NCBI GenBank assembly: GCA_025999455.1
Contig: AP024683.1
Location: forward strand, 69,501 to 133,500
Direction of reading: 5' to 3'
Source: Geminicoccaceae bacterium
GTDB lineage: Bacteria; Pseudomonadota; Alphaproteobacteria; Geminicoccales; Geminicoccaceae
Length of the DNA stretch: 64,000 bases
The position numbers and the translations under genes were made by a program. Positions 52,905-60,932 of the stretch are shown here, piece by piece. Each line of letters opens with the position of its first letter. Positions within the stretch are counted from its first letter, which is position 1. The notes beneath the pieces were generated by a model. That model did no database searches. It was not told where the DNA came from and saw only the letters and a list, made by a program, of their open reading frames with translations.

Positions 52905-53995
52905 CCGCGCCATGCCTCCTCGGCGAGGAACCCGGCCGGGGGCGGTGCGCCGGGTGTGGTGAACGCGAGCACCTTGAACCGTTCGCCCATCGCCTCGGGA
53001 TCGACGAGCCGGCGTACGCCCGCCTCGAGCTTCGCCCGCTCCGCGGCCGACCGGCCGGCCGCGAGCCGCTCGAGCCGGAGCCCGATCCCGAGCCGTCCGA
53101 GGAACGTCCCCTGGCCGAGCGGGCCGTACACGGACGCACCCGCCGCGCGCGCCACCTTTCGCAGCGCGGCGAAATCGACGTCGGCCGCGAGATCGACCGT
53201 GCCCGGCTCGTCGAGCGGATCGGTGGGCGCGTGGGCACGGACGGCCCGGAGGCTGTCGCCGACGTTTCCGAGCCGACCGAAATCGACGAGGAGCGCGAGC
53301 CCCCCGTCGGCCGAGACCCGACGGGCGATCTCGGCGACCAGCGCCTCCCGCGCGGGGCCGAGCTCGACGACCGTCCCCGCCGGCGGATCCCGTTCCGGCT
53401 CGGGAAGGTCCGCCCGGATCGGGACGGGCCCGAGAACGAAGGCGAACCGGCCGCTGCCGTCGAGCCCCACGACACGTTCCCGCCAGCCACCTTCGACACG
53501 GATCAGCTGCCGGATGGGCAAGGCGTCGAGCACCTCGTTGGCGACGAGGAGGAGGGGTGCGCCGGTCGGCACGGTCGCGAGCGTTTCGTGGAAGCGCGGT
53601 GCGTACGAAGCGAGCCGCTCCGCTTGGACGGCGCGGAGGCTCGAACTCGGCTCGACCAGGTGGAGCTCCAGCGCCGAAGCGAGCCCCGGCACGCTGCGCG
53701 CCGCGCGCAACAGATCGAGCATGAGCGTGCCGCGCCCGGGCCCGAGCTCGACCAGGATCACCCGAGCCGGCCGGCCGAGATCGAGCCAGGTGCGGGCGAG
53801 CGCCACACCCACGAGCTCGCCGAAACATTGCGAGATCTCGGGGGCGGTCGTGAAATCCCCCGCCGCCCCGATCGGGCTCCGGGTGGCGTAGTAGCCGCCG
53901 CGACGGTCGAGGAGGGCCAGAGCCATGAAGCGATCGAGCGGGATCGGCCCCTCGCGGGCGAGGCTCGCGCGGAGCCGCTCGGCGAGCTCGCTCAA
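52901..53995 (-). CDS. MidA/NDUFAF7-type SAM-dependent methyltransferase
   Basis: A 364-residue class I methyltransferase (DUF185). The SAM-binding loop is VELGPGRGTLMLDLL, preceded by the family signature GGYYATRSPIGAAGDFTTAPE. Mitochondrial NDUFAF7 methylates an arginine of complex I subunit NDUFS2, and bacterial members likely act similarly. The TTG start at 53995 overlaps the lgt stop (TTGA). It lies between lgt and pgeF on the minus strand. Confidence 0.9.
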   Translation of the reverse strand: MSELAERLRASLAREGPIPLDRFMALALLDRRGGYYATRSPIGAAGDFTTAPEISQCFGELVGVALARTWLDLGRPARVILVELGPGRGTLMLDLLRAARSVPGLASALELHLVEPSSSLRAVQAERLASYAPRFHETLATVPTGAPLLLVANEVLDALPIRQLIRVEGGWRERVVGLDGSGRFAFVLGPVPIRADLPEPERDPPAGTVVELGPAREALVAEIARRVSADGGLALLVDFGRLGNVGDSLRAVRAHAPTDPLDEPGTVDLAADVDFAALRKVARAAGASVYGPLGQGTFLGRLGIGLRLERLAAGRSAAERAKLEAGVRRLVDPEAMGERFKVLAFTTPGAPPPAGFLAEEAWRG

Positions 53996-54807
53996 GGCGT
54001 CGCCCGCGCCGCTGCGGCGCGGCTGTGGAGCAAGAGCGCGAGGCCGAGACCGATCATCGGCAACGAGAGGAGCTGGCCCATGGTGAGACCACCCAGGAGG
54101 AAGCCGAGCTGCGCGTCCGGCTCGCGCACGAGCTCGACCGTGAAACGGGCGAGCCCGTATCCCACGAGGAAGACGCCCGCGAGACGTCCCGCTTGCTCGG
54201 GACGGCGCGGGCGCCGCGCGAGCCACAGCATGACGAGCCCGAGCAGCACGCCCTCGAGGGCGGCCTCGTAGAGCTGGCTCGGATGCCGCGGCACCCCACC
54301 GGCCCGCGGGTCGGGAAAGACGACCCCCCAGGGGAGATCGGTCGGCCGGCCCCAGAGCTCGCCGTTGACGAAATTGGCGAGCCGGCCGAGCAGGAGGCCC
54401 GGGGGTGTCGCGACCGCGAGCGCATCGCCCACCTCGAGCGGGCTCAGCCGATGTTTGCGGGCGAAGAGGAGGATCGCGGCGACGACGCCCGCGAGCCCGC
54501 CGTGGAACGACATGCCACCCTGCCAGATGGCGAACGCCTCGAGCGGGTGGGCGAGATAATGGGCGGGGTTGTAGAAGAGGACGTAGCCGAGCCGGCCACC
54601 CAGGATGATCCCGAGGACGACGAAGAAGAGGAGATCGTCGAGGCTCTCGCGGGTCATCCGCCAGCCGGGTCGGGCGAGGAGGCGGTGCAAGATCGCGAGG
54701 CCGATCAGGATGCCGGCCAGGTAGGCGAGTGCGTACCAGCGGATGGCGAGCGGCCCGATGGCGATCGCGACGGGGTCGATCGAGGGGAACGGGAGAGCCA
54801 GGGCCAT
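53992..54807 (-). CDS. lgt: Prolipoprotein diacylglyceryl transferase
   Basis: A 271-residue integral membrane enzyme that transfers diacylglycerol from phosphatidylglycerol to the lipobox Cys of prolipoproteins. Signature segments: LGGRLGYVLFY, MSFHGGLAGV, the Lgt motif GRLANFVNGELWGRPTDLPW and RHPSQLYEA. About seven membrane helices. I chose the ATG at 54807, directly before the conserved start ALALPFPSIDPVAIAIGP; an earlier ATG adds 23 residues. First gene of the lgt-midA-pgeF operon, divergent from ubiK. Confidence 0.95.
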   Translation of the reverse strand: MALALPFPSIDPVAIAIGPLAIRWYALAYLAGILIGLAILHRLLARPGWRMTRESLDDLLFFVVLGIILGGRLGYVLFYNPAHYLAHPLEAFAIWQGGMSFHGGLAGVVAAILLFARKHRLSPLEVGDALAVATPPGLLLGRLANFVNGELWGRPTDLPWGVVFPDPRAGGVPRHPSQLYEAALEGVLLGLVMLWLARRPRRPEQAGRLAGVFLVGYGLARFTVELVREPDAQLGFLLGGLTMGQLLSLPMIGLGLALLLHSRAAAARATP

Positions 54808-54980
54808 GGAACGGGCCACCTCGCGCGCGGGCCACGAGCGAACCCGGCACATAAGGACCGACCCCTGCGGCGGCAAGCGCCCGCCGCGTGTGTTGCAGGG
54901 CGGCAGCGGCTGTGCTTTGCAGCGGAGCGGAGGGCGTCGATCGGGCGCCCGGCTCGCCCGCGGGTGAGCAGGAGGGCAAG

Positions 54981-55292
54981 ATGCAGATGGAGAACCGGCT
55001 GTTCGACGACCTGGCGCGGGTCGCGAGCGGCGCGCTCAACACGCTGAGCGGGATCAAGGACGAGGTCGAAACCCGGATCCGCGAGCGGCTCGAGCGCTGG
55101 GCCAACGAGATGGACCTCGTCACCCGCGAAGAGTTCGAGGCGGTCCGGGCGATGGCGGCCAAGGCGCGGGCCGAGCAGGAGCGGCTCGAGCTCAAGGTGG
55201 CCGAGCTCGAGCGGCGGCTCGAGGAGCTGGCCGCGGCCGAACCCCGCCGTGCCGCCGGGGCGCGGCGCGACGACGCGGGCCAAGAGGGCTGA
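54981..55292 (+). CDS. ubiK: UbiK-family accessory protein (BMFP/YqiC)
   Basis: A 103-residue helical protein. RLFDDLARVASGALNTLSGI and the coiled-coil VTREEFEAVRAMAAKARAEQ match the UbiK/BMFP family, membrane-associated trimeric coiled coils assisting ubiquinone biosynthesis. The tail is Ala/Arg-rich and variable. The ATG at 54981 follows a GCAGGAGGG ribosome site; a second ATG at 54987 is possible. It precedes the YbjN-domain gene and proC on the same strand. Confidence 0.85.
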   Translation: MQMENRLFDDLARVASGALNTLSGIKDEVETRIRERLERWANEMDLVTREEFEAVRAMAAKARAEQERLELKVAELERRLEELAAAEPRRAAGARRDDAGQEG

Positions 55293-55362
55293 GCGGCCGC
55301 GGGCCGAGCCCGAACGGCCGGCCCTGCGACCCGTGGGTCCTGGGCTTCGGGAGAGCGCAGCC

Positions 55363-55866
55363 GTGAACGACATCCATTCCGAACTGCACGGCCACGTGCT
55401 GAACCCGCTCGACCTCGTCGAGCGGCTGGCGGCCGGCAACGACTGGGCTTTCGAACGCCACTCGGAGGACGAGCTCGCCCTCGAGCTCAAAGGGCAATGG
55501 TGCCGCTACGAGGTCTGGATGTCCTGGCACGCCGATCTCGGCGTGCTGCAGCTCGCCTGCGCCCTCGACCTCGAGATCCCGGCACGCCGCGTTCCGCAAG
55601 TGATCATCTTGCTGGCGCTCGCCAACGAGCGGCTCTTGCTCGGTCATTTCGAGCTGAGCGCGGAGGAGCGGCGGCCTGCCTTCCGCTACGCCCTCCTCTT
55701 CCGCGACGGGGTCTTGCCCGGGCCCGAGCTCCTCGAAGAGGTCATCGACATCGCGGTGAGCGAGTGCGAGCGCTTCTATCCGGCGTTCGGCTTCGTCGGC
55801 CGCGGGCTCAAATCGCCGCGCGAGGCGCTCCAGGCGGCGATGCTCGAAACCGAGGGCGAGGCGTGA
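55363..55866 (+). CDS. YbjN domain-containing protein
   Basis: A 167-residue cytoplasmic protein with a YbjN (type III chaperone-like) fold: NPLDLVERLAAGNDWAFER, WCRYEVWMSWHADLGVLQ and the ANERLLLGHFELS segment. It is widespread in alphaproteobacteria next to proC, with no firmly assigned function. The GTG at 55363 is preceded by a GGGAGAG site. It overlaps proC by GTGA. Confidence 0.85.
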   Translation: MNDIHSELHGHVLNPLDLVERLAAGNDWAFERHSEDELALELKGQWCRYEVWMSWHADLGVLQLACALDLEIPARRVPQVIILLALANERLLLGHFELSAEERRPAFRYALLFRDGVLPGPELLEEVIDIAVSECERFYPAFGFVGRGLKSPREALQAAMLETEGEA

Positions 55867-56729
55867 GCGGAACGCTCGGCGGCCCGATCTGGCTCGTGGG
55901 CGGCGGCAAGATGGGCGGCGCCCTCGCCCGCGGCTGGCTCGCCGCCGGCCTGCCGCCCCCCGAGCTCGCGATCGTCGAGCCCGATGCCGAGCGGCGGGCC
56001 GAGCTCGCGCAGCTCGGCCCCGTGACCTTCGCCGCATCGGCCGCCGAGCTCCGCGCACCCGTCCCGCCGCGCGCCCTCGTGCTCGCGGTCAAGCCCCAGA
56101 CCATGCGAGCGGTCCTCCCGGCCTGGACCGCTCGGATCGGCTGCGAGACGCTGGTTCTTTCGATCGCTGCCGGCATCCGCATCGCGACCCTCGAAGCGGC
56201 CTTCCCGCCGGGTACGGGCGTGGTTCGGGCGATGCCGAACACCCCGGCGGCGATCGGTCGCGGTGCCACCGTGTTGGTCGCCGGGCCGAACGCCACCGCC
56301 GAGCAGCGGGCGCTGGCCGAGGCCCTGCTCGCGGCCGTGGGCGAGGTCCATTGGATCGCCGACGAGGAGCTCATGCACCTCGTCACCGCCTTGTCGGGCG
56401 GCGGGCCGGCCTATGTCTTCTACCTGATCGAGGCCTTGGCCGAGGCCGGGACGGCGCTCGGCTTGCCGGCCGAACTCGCCGAGCGGCTGGCCCGGGCGAC
56501 GGTCGCCGGCGCCGGGGAGCTCGCCCGATCGAGCCCGGCGCCCGCCGCTCGGCTGCGCGCCGACGTGACGAGCCCGGGCGGCACGACGGCGGAGGCGCTC
56601 CGGGTCTTGATGGCACCCGAGGCCTGGCCACGGCTCCTGCGCGAGGCTCTGGCCGCAGCGGCGCGTCGGTCGCGCGAGCTCGGCGGCGAGGTGCCGGGCC
56701 GGGCAGCGTCCGGAGGTGGCGCGGGATGA
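55863..56729 (+). CDS. proC: Pyrroline-5-carboxylate reductase
   Basis: A 288-residue NAD(P)H-dependent reductase making proline from pyrroline-5-carboxylate. N-terminal Rossmann motif VGGGKMGGALARG, AVKPQTM, the conserved VRAMPNTPAAIGRGAT, and the C-terminal ALSGGGPAYVFYLIEAL and DVTSPGGTTAEAL are intact. GTG start by overlap with the YbjN gene. It overlaps the TetR gene by ATGA at its end. Confidence 0.95.
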   Translation: MSGTLGGPIWLVGGGKMGGALARGWLAAGLPPPELAIVEPDAERRAELAQLGPVTFAASAAELRAPVPPRALVLAVKPQTMRAVLPAWTARIGCETLVLSIAAGIRIATLEAAFPPGTGVVRAMPNTPAAIGRGATVLVAGPNATAEQRALAEALLAAVGEVHWIADEELMHLVTALSGGGPAYVFYLIEALAEAGTALGLPAELAERLARATVAGAGELARSSPAPAARLRADVTSPGGTTAEALRVLMAPEAWPRLLREALAAAARRSRELGGEVPGRAASGGGAG

Positions 56730-57346
56730 CGAGTGCGGAGCGCGGTGAGAAACGCGAGACGGATCTCCTCGAAGCGGCGTGGCAGCTCGTCGCGGAGCGC
56801 GGGTGGCGGGGCTTCTCGCCGAGCGAGCTCGCGCGCCGGACGACCACGCCGCTGCCGACGATCTACGCGCTGTTCCCCGACCGTCGGTCACTCGTCACCG
56901 CCCTCGGCCGGCGGCTCGACGCCGCCATGCTCGACGTCCCGCTCGCCGAGCTCGACGGCATGAGCCCGCGCGAGCGGCTCTTCGAGCTTTCGATGCGCCG
57001 CTTCGAGGCGATGCGCCCGTTCCGCGAGGGGCTGCGGGCGGCCGGCCGCGAGGTGGCTCTCGACCCGTGCCTCGCGATCGCCTCCCTCGCCAATCTCGAG
57101 CGCGCGGCCGATTGGCTTTTGGATACGAGCGGGATCCGCCTCCACGGGCTTGCCGCCTGCCTCGCTCGGCGCGCCCTCCAGCTCGCCTATCTCCGGGCCT
57201 TCCGGGTCTTCCTTCGCGACGACAGCGCCGACCTCGCGCGCACCATGGCCGAGCTCGACCGGCGGCTCGGTGAGCTCGAGGCCTGGGCGCGCTTTTTCGG
57301 CGGAGGTCGCGGCGAGACGGGCGCAGCCGCTGCACCCGCGGCCTGA
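56726..57346 (+). CDS. TetR family transcriptional regulator
   Basis: A 206-residue regulator with an N-terminal TetR helix-turn-helix (about 12-55: LLEAAWQLVAERGWRGFSPS then TTTPLPTIYALFPDRRSLV) and an all-helical effector domain. The ligand is unknown. The ATG overlaps the proC stop. Its TGA abuts the TCA of the convergent M23 peptidase gene, leaving no intergenic base (palindrome TGATCA at 57344-57349). Confidence 0.88.
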   Translation: MTSAERGEKRETDLLEAAWQLVAERGWRGFSPSELARRTTTPLPTIYALFPDRRSLVTALGRRLDAAMLDVPLAELDGMSPRERLFELSMRRFEAMRPFREGLRAAGREVALDPCLAIASLANLERAADWLLDTSGIRLHGLAACLARRALQLAYLRAFRVFLRDDSADLARTMAELDRRLGELEAWARFFGGGRGETGAAAAPAA

Positions 57347-58360
57347 TCAGCCGCGCGGCGGGCCGATCTCGATCGGGCGGTCGAGCATGAACCGCTCCGA
57401 GCCACGGCGCACTTCGACCTCCGCCCACCACCGACCGACGGGCCAGCCCGTCTCCGGACGTCGCCTTCCGGCCCAACGGATGGCGAAGGCCTGGTCCCGG
57501 TCCTGCTCCATGACCTGGTCGACGACCGCACGGCCCATCGGATCGACCAGGCGCAGCCGCCAGCGGTCGCCCTTGCGCAAGCCGAAGCCGCGCGCCCAGA
57601 CGACGAGGGCCGGCGCGTCGGCGCCGAGCCGCTCCGCGCGATGCTCGCCGCGGTCGAGCTCGGCCCGCTCCGGCGCGCGCTCGGCGACACCGAGACCCGT
57701 GAGCGGCACGGCCCGATAGGCGAGCGCCGCGGCGGTCGCCGGGCGCCAGAGGCCGGGTCCTCCGGCCCCGCAGGCCCCCTCGCCGATCGGCCGACCGGTG
57801 AAGGGGTCGATCTCGCGCCCCGCCCGACGCACTTCGAAGTGGAGGTGCGGGAAGCTCGTGAGGCCGGAGAGGCCCACGAGGCCGAGGCGCGTGCCGGCCG
57901 CGACCCGATCGCCGGGCCGGACGGCCACGCTGCCGCGCCGCAGGTGACAATATTGCGTCTGCCAGCCCTCGCCGTGGTCGAGGAGCACGCCGTTGCCGCA
58001 TTCGCGCCCGGCGACCGCTTGCCGGCCCCGCTCTTCCACGCGCTGGTCGAGCTCGCCGTCGCGGGTGGCGAGCACCACGCCGCGTGCGGCGGCGACGACC
58101 TCGACGCCGGCTTCCATCGCCGCGAGGTCGGCCACCGCGAAGTCGACGCCGTCGTGGCCGTCGTAGGTGAGCGTGCCGCAGGCGTGGTCGCGCAGACCCG
58201 GCCCGGTTTCGTGGTCGACGTGATGGGCGATCCAGCAATCGCGCTCGGGCGCGCAGGCGAGCGGCAGGTCGAGCTCGAGCGCCCGCGAGGGCGCGGCGAA
58301 GAGGAGGAGCAGCACGGCGAGCAGGAGCTGCCCGGCCCGACCCGGCAGCTTCTGCCGCAC
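57347..58360 (-). CDS. M23 family metallopeptidase (exported)
   Basis: A 337-residue exported protein. The signal peptide is at residues ~1-28 (QLLLAVLLLLFAAPSRALE). A LytM/M23 domain follows with zinc ligands in YDGHDGVDFAV and in the HLHFEV motif, plus GNGVLLDHGEGWQTQYCHL. A C-terminal beta domain of about 110 residues is of unknown role. It probably cleaves peptidoglycan cross-links or acts on envelope peptides. I chose the GTG at 58360, preceded by AGGAAAGAG; its leader region overlaps candidate control sites of the divergent flagellin gene. Confidence 0.85.
   Translation of the reverse strand: MRQKLPGRAGQLLLAVLLLLFAAPSRALELDLPLACAPERDCWIAHHVDHETGPGLRDHACGTLTYDGHDGVDFAVADLAAMEAGVEVVAAARGVVLATRDGELDQRVEERGRQAVAGRECGNGVLLDHGEGWQTQYCHLRRGSVAVRPGDRVAAGTRLGLVGLSGLTSFPHLHFEVRRAGREIDPFTGRPIGEGACGAGGPGLWRPATAAALAYRAVPLTGLGVAERAPERAELDRGEHRAERLGADAPALVVWARGFGLRKGDRWRLRLVDPMGRAVVDQVMEQDRDQAFAIRWAGRRRPETGWPVGRWWAEVEVRRGSERFMLDRPIEIGPPRG
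58344..58356. promoter_or_regulatory. GGCAG-CTT-CTGCC dyad upstream of flagellin 1
   Basis: A perfect 5-bp dyad with a 3-bp spacer lies 65-77 bp upstream of the sigma-54-like element of the first flagellin gene. It has the same layout (GGCAR-N3-YTGCC) as the two dyads ahead of flagellin 2. It falls inside the start of the M23 peptidase coding region, so chance or coding constraint is possible. Confidence 0.35.
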
Positions 58361-58420
58361 GCGGCAACTCTTTCCTAACCAATCGGGCGTAAAGCCCTGG
58401 TCGTGACTGCTCGGCGACGC

Positions 58421-58436
58421 TGGCACGAGTTTTGGG
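58421..58436 (+). promoter_or_regulatory. Degenerate sigma-54-like promoter of flagellin 1
   Basis: TGGCACG is a perfect -24 element. At the correct spacing the -12 element reads TTTGGG, with GG where sigma-54 promoters need GC. It is 92 bases before the flagellin ATG. It may be weak, or another promoter may be used. Confidence 0.4.
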
Positions 58437-58527
58437 AGCGGGTCGGCAGCCGGGTACGACGGGCCGGTCACAGCCAGGTACGCCGATGGGCCGTCGCCGT
58501 CGGCACCAGCACGGTTCTGGAGGAACG

Positions 58528-59343
58528 ATGTCACTTTCGGTCGCAACCAACACCTCCGCCGCCACGGCGCATCGCTACCTCAAGGCCAACGACGTGGAGG
58601 CGACCCGTTCCCTCGCCAAGCTGTCCTCGGGTTCGCGGATCGTCCGGGCCTCCGACGACGCCGCCTCGCTCGCGGTCGGCACCAAGCTCAAAGCGGACGT
58701 GGGTGCACTCCGCCAAGCCCAAGTCAACGCGAGCCACGCCTCGAGCGTGCTGCAGGTGGCCGATGGCGCCCTGCAGCAGCTCTCCGACGTCTTGATCCGA
58801 ATGAAGGCGCTCGCCACCCAATCGGTCAACGGTGCCCTTTCCGATACCGAGCGCGGCTATCTCGACGCCGAGTACCGGCAGCTGATCCTTCAAATCGATC
58901 AGATCGCGGAAAACACAAAATTCAATGGCGATCCGTTGTTGGACGGCACCTACAACAAGGATTTCCTGGTCGGTCTCGACGCGACCAACGATGCGATCAA
59001 CGTGACCATCGCCGACGTGACCTCGGCCGGCCTCGGTCTGACCACCGGCGTCGACACGTCGGCCAATGCCGTGACCGCACTCGGCGAGATCGACGCGGCA
59101 ATCGAAACGCTGCTGACCGAACGCGCCACCATGGGCGCGATGATGTCGCGCTTCGATTACGCGAGCGCCAACGTCGCGACCACGATCGAGAACTTGGACG
59201 CGGCCCGCTCGGTGTTGATGGACGTCGACCTCGCAGCCGAGATGGCGAACTTCTCGTCCAAACAGGTCGTCATGCAGGCGAGCGTGGCGATGCTCGCGCA
59301 GGCCAACCAGATGCCGCAGAACCTTTTGAAGCTCCTGCAGTGA
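58528..59343 (+). CDS. Flagellin (copy 1)
   Basis: A 271-residue flagellin containing only the conserved D0/D1 regions: N-terminal VATNTSAATAHRYL, SGSRIVRASDDAASLAVG, and C-terminal FSSKQVVMQASVAMLAQANQ ending in a terminal coiled coil. The central variable region is very short. It has nine lysines (19, 31, 53, 55, 93, 131, 144, 245, 268) and none between 145 and 244. It is secreted by the flagellar export apparatus and polymerises into the filament. GGAGGAACG precedes the ATG at 58528. It is followed by a fliB-type methylase gene and a close paralogue. Confidence 0.95.
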   Translation: MSLSVATNTSAATAHRYLKANDVEATRSLAKLSSGSRIVRASDDAASLAVGTKLKADVGALRQAQVNASHASSVLQVADGALQQLSDVLIRMKALATQSVNGALSDTERGYLDAEYRQLILQIDQIAENTKFNGDPLLDGTYNKDFLVGLDATNDAINVTIADVTSAGLGLTTGVDTSANAVTALGEIDAAIETLLTERATMGAMMSRFDYASANVATTIENLDAARSVLMDVDLAAEMANFSSKQVVMQASVAMLAQANQMPQNLLKLLQ

Positions 59344-59407
59344 CGAGGAAACCGAAACACGCGCGGCGCGCCGGCGAGAGGCCCACGAACAGCCGGAGGG
59401 CGGGCCC

Positions 59408-60688
59408 GTGAACGCGCACGCTGCGGGCGTTCGGACGCACGGCGGCGTTCGCCGGCCGGGGCCGGCGGCACCGACCTGGATCCAGCCGCGCTACATGGCC
59501 GATTTCGCCTGCCTCGCCGACGCTTGCCCGAACACTTGCTGCAAAGGGTGGACGATCGAGGTCGATCCGGGGACCGCCGAGCGTTGGCGCAGGCACGCCG
59601 ATCCGGCTCACCGCGCTCGGCTGACCACAGCGCTCGTCGAGCGGCGCGATCCGGGCGCGCCGGTTCGCACGGTCATGCGGCTCGGCTCGAACGGTTGCTG
59701 CACGCTCCTCCGTGAGGATGGCCTCTGCTCGGTGCATGCCGAGTTCGGTGAAGACTGGCTGGCCGAGTCCTGCCGCAACTATCCTCGGCTCGAGACCGGC
59801 ACCGGCTCCTTGCGGCATCGAGCGGGCTCGATCGGTTGTGTGGAGGTCGCGCGCCGGGTGCTCGGCGAGCCCGACGCCCTCACGGAAGCGAGCGAGGGTG
59901 ATCCGCTCGTGATGCTGGCGCCGGTCGGCATCGACGGCATACCCGCGAGGGGCCCGGCGATCGGGGACCAGGAAGCGGCCTGGCTGCGCAGCGTCGTCCT
60001 ACGTCTGTTCGGCCGACACGACCTGCCCTGGTCGGCGCGAGTGGCGCTGTTCACGATCACGATCGAGGATCTGGGCCGGATCGACCTGGTCCGCAGCCGT
60101 CGCCGCCTCCTCGATCTCGTCCTTCGGACCGAATCGGTTCTTCGCAGACCCGAACTCGCTGGCTTCGACGGCATCTTTCCGGCCGAACCGGAGCGGGTGG
60201 TTCCCACCCTCGTGCCGATCGTGCGCGTCCTTCTCGAGGTCGGCCGCAGCGACGCACCGATCGCCGAGACCGCGCGCGCTTTGACGGTGTCGTTCGAATC
60301 GGCGGGTGACGCGACGTCGCTCGGATCCCTCGTCGAAAACTTGGCCTCGGCTTCGCGCAAGGGGCTCGAGCCCGAGCTCGACGCTCGCCCACACCTTCGC
60401 GGCAATCTCGTGGCAGCGGCGCTGCTCCACGAACGGTTCCCGGTCGGCCGACCATCCACAGCCGTCGATGCGGCCTGGAACGCCGCCCTCTTCTGGGCAC
60501 TTTGGAAACTTTTGGTGTGCGGCGTGGTGTTCCTGTCGGACAAGCCGTTCGAGACGGCCGCGGTCGAGGTGGCCTATCGCCTCGGGCGGATCTTCGCGCA
60601 TTGGCCCGCCGCCCAGAGCGCTCTGCGCCGCGACCTCGACCGGCGCGGTGTGCGCACGTCCGCATTGCTCGCCGCGCTCCTCCGATGA
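59408..60688 (+). CDS. fliB: Flagellin lysine-N-methylase (FliB-like)
   Basis: A 426-residue protein. The N-terminal cysteine cluster (FACLADACPNTCCKGW, preceded by PRYM) and the second group NGCCTLLREDGLCSVH...SCRNYPR match FliB, which methylates lysines of flagellin and carries a YkgJ-like metal or iron-sulfur-type Cys cluster. The remainder is helical and less conserved. GTG start at 59408, 64 bases after flagellin 1; the later ATG at 59495 would remove conserved residues. Lying between two flagellin genes, its substrate is very likely their products. Confidence 0.9.
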   Translation: MNAHAAGVRTHGGVRRPGPAAPTWIQPRYMADFACLADACPNTCCKGWTIEVDPGTAERWRRHADPAHRARLTTALVERRDPGAPVRTVMRLGSNGCCTLLREDGLCSVHAEFGEDWLAESCRNYPRLETGTGSLRHRAGSIGCVEVARRVLGEPDALTEASEGDPLVMLAPVGIDGIPARGPAIGDQEAAWLRSVVLRLFGRHDLPWSARVALFTITIEDLGRIDLVRSRRRLLDLVLRTESVLRRPELAGFDGIFPAEPERVVPTLVPIVRVLLEVGRSDAPIAETARALTVSFESAGDATSLGSLVENLASASRKGLEPELDARPHLRGNLVAAALLHERFPVGRPSTAVDAAWNAALFWALWKLLVCGVVFLSDKPFETAAVEVAYRLGRIFAHWPAAQSALRRDLDRRGVRTSALLAALLR

Positions 60689-60701
60689 ACGAACGTTGCC
60701 G

Positions 60702-60746
60702 GGCAAAATTTGCCGGATCGGCAGCATTTACTGGGCAAGGGTTGCC
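60702..60746. promoter_or_regulatory. Paired GGCAA-N3-TTGCC dyads (putative activator sites)
   Basis: Two copies of the same 13-bp dyad, GGCAA-AAT-TTGCC (60702-60714) and GGCAA-GGG-TTGCC (60734-60746), start exactly 32 bp apart, about three helical turns. They lie 77-121 bp upstream of the sigma-54 promoter of flagellin 2. Arms are conserved and spacers are not, as expected for a dimeric activator. The sequence recalls the ftr elements bound by FlbD in Caulobacter (from memory, not verified). Confidence 0.65.
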
Positions 60747-60822
60747 GATACCTGGCTCGTGGGCGGTCTCGGTCCCGACCGTCGGCCGGCTCCACGCGGC
60801 GTTGGCGTTCGGTCGGCTCGCT

Positions 60823-60838
60823 TGGCACGGGAGGTGCA
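60823..60838 (+). promoter_or_regulatory. Sigma-54 promoter of flagellin 2
   Basis: TTGGCACGGGAGGTGCA matches the sigma-54 consensus with TGGCAC at -24 and TGC at -12. The invariant GG (60824-60825) and GC (60836-60837) are 12 bases apart. It lies about 95 bases before the ATG of the second flagellin gene. Confidence 0.85.
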
Positions 60839-60932
60839 AGAGACGGATCGCATCGGCTCATCGAGCAGGCGGCAGGTAGCCGCCCGGTCCCGCCCGGTGG
60901 CGGGTCCGCGCTTCACGTAGAAGGAGTTCACG

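Noticed and set aside
54808-54980. A structured RNA in the lgt/ubiK intergenic region
   Set aside because: GC-rich with short inverted repeats, but no match to a known RNA class and no terminator.
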